Shown: piece after piece, positions 57,159-64,000 of the stretch
Layout of the letters: the number at the start of each line of letters is the position of its first letter
Numbering within the stretch: the stretch's first letter is position 1
Assembly (NCBI RefSeq): GCF_001613805.1
Contig: NZ_LPVY01000013.1
Coordinates: 248,001-312,000 of the forward strand
Length of the DNA: 64,000 nucleotides
Source: Thalassospira lucentensis
GTDB lineage: Bacteria > Pseudomonadota > Alphaproteobacteria > Rhodospirillales > Thalassospiraceae
Direction of reading: 5' to 3'
Notes under the pieces: model-generated
Seen by the model: the letters and a program-made list of their open reading frames with translations, nothing else
The model's database searches: none
What the model was told of the DNA's origin: nothing
Program-made: the position numbers and the translations under genes

Positions 57159-58139
57159 ATGAACTTTACTGTGAAAACACTTGGAATCTGTGCCGTGCTT
57201 GCTGGGGCGCTTGCCGCAGGCATGCCTGCGACGGCTGCAACGACGCTTCGCATCGGGACTGTTCTCGCACCGAATGACCCGATGGGGCAGGGGCTTGAGA
57301 AGTTCAAGCTTGATGTGGAAAAAGCCACCAATGGTGAAGTGGTTATCGAGGTTTTCCACAATTCGCAGCTTGGCGACACCACCGAGATGATCGATCAGGC
57401 CCGTGCCGGTGCCGCAATTGGAACGGTCACCGATGTTGCCCGTCTTTCAAGTTTCGTTCCGTCGCTGGCGATCATGTCGGCACCGTTCCTGTTTGATAAT
57501 TACGAGCAGGCCGACAAATTTGCCCTTTCGGATGAATATATCGCCTGGGGTGACGAGCTCCGCGAGAAGTCCGGCCTCGTGATGATTGCATCGAACTGGT
57601 ATCAGGGCGCGCGCCATGCCTTGACGCAGCACCCGGTTTCAAGCCCTGCTGATCTTGCCGGTGTCCGGATGCGGACAATCGGTGCGCCAGTCTGGATCGA
57701 AACCATCCGCGCGATGGGGGCCGAGCCGACCCCGATTGCCTGGGGCGAAGTTTACACTGCCTTGCAGCTTGGCACGATTGACGGTGCCGAAGCCCAGCCG
57801 ACCGCAATCTGGAATGCCAAACTGTATGAAGTGATCAAGAATGTGACCAAGACCGGCCATATTCAGCTTGTTACCGCATTGGTCGTCGGTGCCGATGCAT
57901 GGGACGATATTTCCCCTGAAAACCAGAAAATCGTCCGTGATCTTGCGGTCGAGGATGGCCGCTATGCATCGCAACTGACCATAGAACTTGGCGAAAAGGC
58001 CCTTGAAGATGTTGCCGCAAGCGGGGTTGAGGTCAGCGAAGTCGATCTTGCACCGTTCAAGGAAGCTGTAAAGCCGGTTTACAAGCAGCTTGATCTCGAA
58101 GCGGAAGCCGCCATCGTTAATAAAGTTCTTGGCCGCTGA
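57159..58139 (+). CDS. dctP: TRAP transporter substrate-binding protein
   Basis: 326 residues with a signal peptide (LGICAVLAGALAAGMPATAA). The DctP fold is clear: NSQLGDTTEMIDQARAGAA, the carboxylate-binding arginine in GVRMRTIGAP, and AWGEVYTALQLGTIDGAEAQP. It captures an organic acid in the periplasm for the DctQM pair that follows. GGGAGGA precedes the start. Confidence 0.93.
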   Translation: MNFTVKTLGICAVLAGALAAGMPATAATTLRIGTVLAPNDPMGQGLEKFKLDVEKATNGEVVIEVFHNSQLGDTTEMIDQARAGAAIGTVTDVARLSSFVPSLAIMSAPFLFDNYEQADKFALSDEYIAWGDELREKSGLVMIASNWYQGARHALTQHPVSSPADLAGVRMRTIGAPVWIETIRAMGAEPTPIAWGEVYTALQLGTIDGAEAQPTAIWNAKLYEVIKNVTKTGHIQLVTALVVGADAWDDISPENQKIVRDLAVEDGRYASQLTIELGEKALEDVAASGVEVSEVDLAPFKEAVKPVYKQLDLEAEAAIVNKVLGR

Positions 58140-58228
58140 TTTCCCGGTGACAGTTAACGTGCCTTTCGAATGTGCGTTGTTCCGGATGCGGGGCAACGCA
58201 CTTCAAACTTCAAGATGGAATGGAATAC

Positions 58229-58681
58229 ATGCTCAAGCAAATTGAGTTTGCCTGCGCCGGGATTCTGCTGGTTGCGGTCGTCATTCTTGTCGGTGTTGCG
58301 TCAATTGCCAGGGCCATGGGATCACCGATTATCTGGTCGATTGAAATGGCCCAGCTGATTTTTGTCTGGCTTTGCATGCTGGCTGCTGACATTGGCATGC
58401 AGGAAAACCGGCATTTCGGTCTTCAGATCCTGCAAGACAACATATCCCCCAAAGCACGCGATCTGGTCGAGCTGTTCAACATCGTCGTGATCATCAGCTT
58501 CCTTGCGTTTCTGCTGTATTACGCGTGGGGCAACATGATTTTGATGCATCCTCGTCTTGTCGGCGCAACGCAGATTCATGCCTCTTACATCCATGCTTCG
58601 ATGGTAGTCGGTCTGATCCTTTTGATGCGGACCATGGTGTTTAAACTTGTCGAACGAATTCGAAGCAGGGGGCTGTTCTGA
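58229..58681 (+). CDS. dctQ: TRAP transporter small permease
   Basis: About 150 residues with four membrane helices. The start is ATG 58229 (MLKQIEFA) or 58220. The conserved E-M-A-Q-L-I-F-V-W-L segment in helix 2 and HFGLQILQD are typical of DctQ. The stop overlaps the dctM start. Confidence 0.9.
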   Translation: MLKQIEFACAGILLVAVVILVGVASIARAMGSPIIWSIEMAQLIFVWLCMLAADIGMQENRHFGLQILQDNISPKARDLVELFNIVVIISFLAFLLYYAWGNMILMHPRLVGATQIHASYIHASMVVGLILLMRTMVFKLVERIRSRGLF

Positions 58682-59961
58682 TGCTGATACTGATTGCGGT
58701 ACTGTTTACGGTTTTTCTGGTCATCGGAATGCCTGTCGCCTTTGCCCTGGCACTTGCTTCGGTGCCGGTCTTCATTCTGACCGGGGCCATGCCGCCAACC
58801 GTGGTGATCCAGAAAATGGTAACGGCAACACAAAGCTTCCCGCTTTTGGCCGTACCGTTCTTTATCCTTGCCGGCAACCTGATGAATGTGACGGGGATTA
58901 CATTCCGCCTGGTCAAATTTGCCCGTCTGCTGACCGGCTGGATGGCCGGGGGGCTGGCGCAGGTTTCCATCGTTTTAAGCTTCATGATGGGCGGGATTTC
59001 AGGCTCGGCTGTTGCCGATGCCTCGATGGAGGCGCGCCTTCTGGGGCCCAGCATGATCAAGCAGGGCTATTCCAAGGCATCGACCGCTGCTGTTCTGGCC
59101 TTCGGGTCGGTTATCACCGCGACCATTCCGCCAAGCATTGGTTTGATCCTGTTCGGGTTTGTGAATGAGGTTTCGATCGGTCGTCTGTTCCTCGCGGGTA
59201 TTTTGCCCGGCATTTTCCTGACGATTGTTCTGATGATCACGTCCTGGTTTGTGGCGCATAAAAACGGCTACAAACCCGATCTGCCAACGGTGCCGAGTGC
59301 AAAAGAACTTTGGTCGAGCTTTTCGGAAAGTATCTGGGCACTGGCATTTCCGGTCATTCTGATCGTCGGTTTCCGGTTCGGCCTGTTTACTGCGACCGAG
59401 GCAGGGGCTTTCCTGGTTTTCTATGCGCTTTGTGTCGGGTTTTTCGTTTATCGGGAACTGGACTGGAAAAAGCTTTACGAGGCAGTGACCGGTTCTGTTT
59501 CCGATCTTGGAATGGTGATGTTGCTGATCATTATGGCTGCCGTTCTTGGCTATGCCATGACCATCGAACGTGCACCCCAGCAGATTACCGAATTTGTCAC
59601 AACGCTTACCGAAAACCCGGTTCTGATCCTGACCCTTGTTGTTGCGGTCCTTGTCATCAGTGGCATGTTCCTTGAAGGGGCGGCAAATATCCTTCTGGTT
59701 ACGCCGATTGTCATGCCGGTTCTCGTCAATGCCGGATATGACTCGGTCCATATGGGGATTTTGATCGTGACGCTGATCAACTTTGGCGGTCTGACGCCGC
59801 CGGTCGGGGTCATCATGTTTACGGTTTGCGGCATTCTTGATGTCAAAACCGGTGCTTATACCCGGGCATCGATCCCGTTCTTCATTGCGATGGCGGTATT
59901 TTTCATTCTGATGGCGGCAGTGCCAAGCTTGACGTTGTTATTGCCCAACGCCTTGATGTAA
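58681..59961 (+). CDS. dctM: TRAP transporter large permease
   Basis: 426 residues, about 12 membrane helices. Family signatures are PFFILAGNLMNVTG, GGISGSAVADASM, ATIPPSIGLILFG and the closing TPPVGVIMFTVCGI. It forms the sodium-driven channel with DctQ. Its ATG overlaps the dctQ TGA. Confidence 0.94.
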   Translation: MLILIAVLFTVFLVIGMPVAFALALASVPVFILTGAMPPTVVIQKMVTATQSFPLLAVPFFILAGNLMNVTGITFRLVKFARLLTGWMAGGLAQVSIVLSFMMGGISGSAVADASMEARLLGPSMIKQGYSKASTAAVLAFGSVITATIPPSIGLILFGFVNEVSIGRLFLAGILPGIFLTIVLMITSWFVAHKNGYKPDLPTVPSAKELWSSFSESIWALAFPVILIVGFRFGLFTATEAGAFLVFYALCVGFFVYRELDWKKLYEAVTGSVSDLGMVMLLIIMAAVLGYAMTIERAPQQITEFVTTLTENPVLILTLVVAVLVISGMFLEGAANILLVTPIVMPVLVNAGYDSVHMGILIVTLINFGGLTPPVGVIMFTVCGILDVKTGAYTRASIPFFIAMAVFFILMAAVPSLTLLLPNALM

Positions 59962-60008
59962 TTAGGGACCCAAAGGATGCAGGCATTGCGCAATTGCCGG
60001 GGAGTTGA

Positions 60009-60731
60009 GTGAAGATGAACACATTTATGGGCGGTTTCATGCCTGTTCAGGATGGCGGGATAAAAGCCAATGCGCATGTTCCGGCCTCGGCACTTGTGTA
60101 TGAGGAAATCAGAAGCCGGATCATTTCGCTGGCACTTCCGCCTGAAACAACACTGGTTCGGGCGGAACTGGCCGAAAGCTTCAAAGTCAGTCAATCCCCG
60201 GTGCGTGAAGCCATCATGCGTCTGGAACAGGACGGGCTGGTTGCATCCTATCCCCAGTCGCGCACCATTGTGACCAAGATAGATGTTGCCCGCATTCGCG
60301 AAGAACATTTTTTGCGCGTTGCTGCGGAATGCGAAGTTGTTCGGCAATTGGCGGAAATGGGCGAAACCGGCGCGGTTGTCAAAGCCAAGGGCATTATCAA
60401 AATGCAGGAAGCACTTGCAGGCGATATCGAACAGATCGATCTGTTCAAGCAGCTTGACGAGACGTTTCATGCCGCCCTGTTTACCGGTGTGAACCAGTCC
60501 AACCTACATGTGCAGGTAACGGCGCGAAGCGGCCACCTGGCACGCGTTCGCATGCTTGATCTGCCGCGTGCAGGCAAAATGCTTTCGGTGCTTGAGGGGC
60601 ACAAGGCGGTTATTGCAGCGATCCAGTCTGGTGACGGAAATCTGGCCAGTTCTGAAATGCGCAAGCACCTTTCAGGGACGATGGAACGTTTGCCGCAGAT
60701 CGTCGAAGAAAACAGGGAACTGTTTTCATAA
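60009..60731 (+). CDS. GntR-family regulator (FCD type)
   Basis: 240 residues from GTG 60009 (ATG 60015 is also possible). The winged helix is VYEEIRSRIISLALPPETTL, then LAESFKVSQSPVREAIMRLEQDGLV in part. The FCD ligand domain has D-x3-H (DETFHAAL) and two later histidine sites. Placed 47 bases after dctM, it probably regulates the TRAP operon in response to the substrate. Confidence 0.9.
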   Translation: MKMNTFMGGFMPVQDGGIKANAHVPASALVYEEIRSRIISLALPPETTLVRAELAESFKVSQSPVREAIMRLEQDGLVASYPQSRTIVTKIDVARIREEHFLRVAAECEVVRQLAEMGETGAVVKAKGIIKMQEALAGDIEQIDLFKQLDETFHAALFTGVNQSNLHVQVTARSGHLARVRMLDLPRAGKMLSVLEGHKAVIAAIQSGDGNLASSEMRKHLSGTMERLPQIVEENRELFS

Positions 60732-60763
60732 GGTTTTGGCCTTCCTCCCGGGCGACCGGTGCA

Positions 60764-60804
60764 ATCCGGCGAGGCGTTCGTGGTAAACGCCTCGCCGGAT
60801 TTTT
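60764..60804 (+). terminator. Terminator of the dct operon
   Basis: ATCCGGCGAGGCGTT and AACGCCTCGCCGGAT form a 15-base stem followed by TTTTT. Confidence 0.9.
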
Positions 60805-60885
60805 GTTTGTCCGGATTTCGGGGGCCGAGGGGCTTTGCGGAACTGCTGCAATCGCATATCGTGTGGCTCCTGAAAAGGAACAGAA

Positions 60886-61785
60886 ATGCAAACAAGTTTT
60901 CGCCAGTACCGGTCTGAAGCTGCCAGTCACAGCCATGATGATTTTCACCAGATCATCATTGCCGACCTTGGCATGCTTGAGCTTGAGATAGAGGGGCGTG
61001 GCGGATGTGTTTCCGGTCGCAGACTGGCCTTTGTTCCGGCGGGCGATACCCATGCCTATCGGGCGGTGGGGATGAACCGGTTCCTTGTGCTTGATGTCGA
61101 TACCGAAGTCGCGGCGCAGACTGGCCTTGAAAGGCTTTGGCATCAGGCGGGGGCATCGCCCTATCTTGAAGTCGTGGCGGGATATGCGGGACATTTGACC
61201 GGTCTTTTGCAGGGGCTTGAACAAAAGCGGGTGATATCGCGGATACGGCGCATCGCCCCTGACGGGCAGGGAAACCTTCAGCCGGAAAATCTGTCATTGC
61301 TGCATATGGCGGGGATTGCGACCTGCGAAAGTGCCTTTGCCGATGATGCCTTCATTTGCCAAACCTTGCGTGAGGTGCTTGGCCATTCGGCAGCCGCGCA
61401 GGGCCGCGATACTGATTCCGGTCAGGGCATTCCGATGCGGTTGCAACGGTTGCTTGCCTGGATTGAACTGCGCCTGTCCGCACCGATTGGGATTTCTGAA
61501 ATGGCAATGATTACAGCGCAATCGGAAAGCGCGCTATTTGCCACCTTCCAGCGCCATCTGGGGACAACGCCGATGCGATGGCTTGGTGAACAAAGATTGC
61601 AGCGCGCCCATGCGATGCTTGGCGATCCGAAAAATACCATGACACTTGGCAATATCGCACGAGAGGTCGGCTTCACCGATCAAAGCGCCTTTTCACGTGC
61701 CTTTTCTCGGCGGTTCGGACATGCACCGATTGCGCTTCGGCGCGGGTCGGCCACGGCAAGTGATGGTTCATCCTACCAGTCGTAA
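60886..61785 (+). CDS. AraC-family regulator
   Basis: 299 residues with a cupin N-domain (histidines near HSHDDFHQ, PAGDTHAYR) and a C-terminal double helix-turn-helix (GISEMAMITAQSESALFATF; TLGNIAREVGFTDQSAFSRAF). It overlaps the convergent LysR gene by 13 bases. Confidence 0.9.
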   Translation: MQTSFRQYRSEAASHSHDDFHQIIIADLGMLELEIEGRGGCVSGRRLAFVPAGDTHAYRAVGMNRFLVLDVDTEVAAQTGLERLWHQAGASPYLEVVAGYAGHLTGLLQGLEQKRVISRIRRIAPDGQGNLQPENLSLLHMAGIATCESAFADDAFICQTLREVLGHSAAAQGRDTDSGQGIPMRLQRLLAWIELRLSAPIGISEMAMITAQSESALFATFQRHLGTTPMRWLGEQRLQRAHAMLGDPKNTMTLGNIAREVGFTDQSAFSRAFSRRFGHAPIALRRGSATASDGSSYQS

Positions 61786-62702
61786 TCATCGGGAATATTC
61801 GATTTCAGATCGCTTCGTCGCACCAGCTCAAGGAAGGCCATCGCCGCCGGGGAAAGGGTGCGCCCGGATCGCCAGATCAATCCAATATGTCGCAGTAATT
61901 CCGGCTTTTCCAATGGCCGGAATATCAACGGTTCCCGCCCCAAAACCGGAAGGGTCAGCGCGGGCAGGGCTGTCACGCCCAAACCTTGTGAAACGAAGGC
62001 CCCGGCCGTGGCAAGATGGGACACCTCGAACCGGGGGCGGAAGGGAATGTTGTTTTGTGCGCAGGCTGCATCAATCAATGTGCGGACACTTGTGCCCGAT
62101 GCCATGGCGACAATCGGCTCGGCAATCAGTTCTTCCCATGTGTAGGGACGTTTTTCATCAAGGATGCCGCCGGGCGCACCAACCGCAATGAACCGGTCCG
62201 TCAGCAGTTTTTGAAAGGACAGATTATCGGTTGCCTGAACCACCCCTGCGGTAAAACCAAGATCGGCCTGACCCATTTCGACTTCGCGGATCACACCGTC
62301 CGAAAGAACATCGTTGATCTGCACATCAATATCGGGATGAGCGTCCATGAAACTGGAAATCAGTGGCGGGAGCAAGCCGGCCGTAACGGATGGAAGACCG
62401 GCAATTGTCAGGCGTCCGCGTCGTGCGGCAAGATAGGAATCAAATTCAGACAGCGCATTTTCGGCTGTACCAAGCATCCGTTCGGCGAGATGACGAAAAA
62501 CGCTGCCCTGTTGGGTCAGGGCGACATTGCGCGTATCGCGGTCAAACAGGCGCGTGCCGGTGCGTTGTTCAAGTCGGCTGATTTGCCGGCTTAGTGCTGA
62601 TCCCGAAAGGCCAAGTTTGTCTGCCGTTGCCCGAAAACTTCCGCTTTCGGACAAAAGAATGAAGGCCCGGATTTCATCCATGTCAATATTAATGCGTTTC
62701 AT
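61773..62702 (-). CDS. LysR-family regulator
   Basis: 309 residues. The helix-turn-helix is AFILLSESGSFRATADKLGLSGSA in part, followed by SRQISRLEQRTG. It is divergent from the TAXI-TRAP genes with 132 bases between start codons, the usual layout for a regulator of an adjacent transport operon. Confidence 0.92.
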   Translation of the reverse strand: MKRINIDMDEIRAFILLSESGSFRATADKLGLSGSALSRQISRLEQRTGTRLFDRDTRNVALTQQGSVFRHLAERMLGTAENALSEFDSYLAARRGRLTIAGLPSVTAGLLPPLISSFMDAHPDIDVQINDVLSDGVIREVEMGQADLGFTAGVVQATDNLSFQKLLTDRFIAVGAPGGILDEKRPYTWEELIAEPIVAMASGTSVRTLIDAACAQNNIPFRPRFEVSHLATAGAFVSQGLGVTALPALTLPVLGREPLIFRPLEKPELLRHIGLIWRSGRTLSPAAMAFLELVRRSDLKSNIPDDYDW

Positions 62703-62834
62703 GCATTAATTATGTCATTTTAATCACTTCAGGCAACAAAAGTTATAGGGCAAGCTTTGGTCTGGCTGACGGAAAACAAACTGAAAAATATCCGCAGTAC
62801 AAAATGCCCCACGGGGCTTAGGGAGGAATATCCT

Positions 62835-63803
62835 ATGAAAATGATGAAGATCGTTCTTGCCGGAGCGATGGCTATTGGCCTTTCGTTTCCGGCTTTCGCC
62901 CAGCAAAAGCTGCTGATTGGTTCGACCTCGGCATCGTCAAGCCACTATGGCTACTTCGTTGCTGTGGCAAAACTGATCAATGACAATGTTGCCGATATCG
63001 AGGCATCGGTTGTTGAGACCGGTGCCACAATGGATAATTTGCGTCGTATCGAACGCAAACAGATTGACCTTGGGCTTGTGACGACAAACGTTGCCCAGCA
63101 TGCCGTTGCCGGAACCAACAAGTTTGACGGCCATGCAATGGATCTGGGGCTTTTGTGGGTTTATACCGGTGCACCACAAAACGTGATCGTGCGCGATGAT
63201 GCTGGTGTCGAAAATCTTGCGGGTCTTGCCGATGTCCGCTTCAATCCGGGGATCAAGGGATCGGCAACAGAAAGCACAACCGAGGCGGTTTTCAATGCTC
63301 TTGGTCTGAGCGCGGATTACGTGCGTGGGTCGACAACGGATGTTGTCGACATGATCAAGGACAACCGTGTGGCGGGTTACGTAAAATCCGGTGCCGGTGA
63401 AAAGCTTGACAGTTCAACGATTGATATCGCGACCTTTACCCCCATTCGCGTGCTTGGCCTGACGGATGATCAGAAGGCAACCCTGATTGAAAAGATGCCG
63501 GATGTTTCCGTGGTTGATGTTCCGGCTGGTGCGGCGGATGGTGTTCCTGCCTACACGACCTGGAGCTTTGGCGTAGGTGTCGGTGCCGGTCCCAATCTGT
63601 CCGAAGAAACCGCTTATCAGATCGTTAAGGCGGCGATGGAAGACAAGGAAGTACAGGGGGCCGCGATGGCCAGTGTCAAGGGCGTTGATCTTGCAAAACT
63701 GACCTTGCAATACGCGACAATTCCGTTGCATCCGGGTGCTGCGAAATGGTTCCGTGAACAGGGGATCGAAATCCCGGCACGGCTTGATCCGGCGAAGCAA
63801 TAA
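62835..63803 (+). CDS. TAXI-family TRAP solute-binding protein
   Basis: Start ATG 62835 after AGGGAGGA. The 322 residues have a signal peptide (KIVLAGAMAIGLSFPAFAQ). The TAXI pattern is clear: LLIGSTSASSSHYGYFVAVA, RRIERKQIDLGLVTTNVAQHA, then GIKGSATESTTEAVFNALGL in part. It feeds the fused permease encoded next. Confidence 0.9.
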   Translation: MKMMKIVLAGAMAIGLSFPAFAQQKLLIGSTSASSSHYGYFVAVAKLINDNVADIEASVVETGATMDNLRRIERKQIDLGLVTTNVAQHAVAGTNKFDGHAMDLGLLWVYTGAPQNVIVRDDAGVENLAGLADVRFNPGIKGSATESTTEAVFNALGLSADYVRGSTTDVVDMIKDNRVAGYVKSGAGEKLDSSTIDIATFTPIRVLGLTDDQKATLIEKMPDVSVVDVPAGAADGVPAYTTWSFGVGVGAGPNLSEETAYQIVKAAMEDKEVQGAAMASVKGVDLAKLTLQYATIPLHPGAAKWFREQGIEIPARLDPAKQ

Positions 63804-63839
63804 GTCGCCTATATAAAAAGAATATCAGGGAAAATCGTC

Positions 63840-64000
63840 ATGTTGGATCGCGTTCAAAGCGGGCTTGCACTGCTGGTTGGTGCCTTTGTTTTCTATACGG
63901 CAGCGACAGGACCATTTGAAAGTCTTATCCAGCGGGCGATTTTTCTTGCGCTGGTGGTTTGTCTGGGACTTGCCATCTATCCGTTGGGGCACGAACGGCC
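63840..64000 (+). CDS. TRAP transporter fused permease, N-terminal part (runs off the window)
   Basis: ATG 63840, 36 bases after the binding-protein stop. The visible 53 residues (MLDRVQSGLALLVGAFVFYT, then a second hydrophobic helix FLALVVCLGLAIYPLG) match the start of fused DctQM permeases that partner TAXI binding proteins. Confidence 0.75.
   Translation, partial: MLDRVQSGLALLVGAFVFYTAATGPFESLIQRAIFLALVVCLGLAIYPLGHER

Overview
The window reads as chromosome of a free-living alphaproteobacterium, most likely a marine Rhodospirillales member close to Thalassospira. The reasons are the flavour of the housekeeping proteins (RNase E with a large insertion inside the S1 domain, an RF2 that reads with SPY, an alphaproteobacterial tRNA-Met), dense moderately GC-rich coding with strong third-position GC, and several TRAP carboxylate transporters. 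The genus is an inference and no search was run.

Layout. 1-10950 is a conserved core: the tail of an aminotransferase, rne (minus), amiC, mrcA, a Tat-exported PhoD-type phosphatase, and prfB, which carries an intact programmed +1 frameshift. 11090-12430 is an isolated AT-rich gene with a ParB-like N-terminus and no recognised partner. 12647-20189 holds a small unknown gene, a cytidine-deaminase-fold enzyme, an alkA-ogt DNA alkylation repair pair, a GST, a zinc alcohol dehydrogenase, a ferritin-like DUF455 protein, a protein with a degenerate receiver domain, and bcp. 20320-31175 holds glnE, a YhdP/AsmA-like envelope protein, tyrS, a BrnT toxin gene overlapping an XRE-type antitoxin gene, anmK and a serine hydrolase.

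31283-39493 is a complete iron-sulphur cluster operon: cysE, iscR, a second cysteine desulfurase, iscS, iscU, iscA, hscB, hscA, fdx, iscX. A well-formed promoter in front of cysE has its -35 box inside a sequence matching the E. coli type 1 IscR operator at about 20 of 25 positions. This suggests that cysteine supply and cluster assembly are controlled together by IscR. HscB carries an N-terminal four-cysteine domain like that of mitochondrial HSC20, and an 18-bp-stem hairpin sits between iscA and hscB.

After tenA and mnmA comes a tRNA-Met (CAT) gene with its own promoter and terminator. Directly downstream, 42008-44610 is strongly AT-rich: a translationally coupled two-gene operon whose second product has a HEPN-type R-x4-H motif, then a third AT-rich gene on the other strand with a HEPN/Abi-like N-K-x3-A-H motif. 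No integrase, transposase or att repeat is visible. This is the best candidate in the window for an undescribed, probably defensive, system. 44598-53906 is a run of small transport and regulation genes (AraC, SDR, two DMT exporters, LysR, DUF1127, hydroxyacid dehydrogenase, AraC). A roughly 1 kb non-coding stretch at 47150-48161 contains a decayed fragment of the AraC gene found 2 kb upstream and a set of degenerate repeats.

53970-56795 encodes a c-di-GMP phosphodiesterase (EAL) and a membrane class III nucleotide cyclase. 57067-64000 holds a DctPQM TRAP system with a GntR-type regulator, an AraC and a LysR regulator, and the start of a TAXI-type TRAP system that runs off the window edge.
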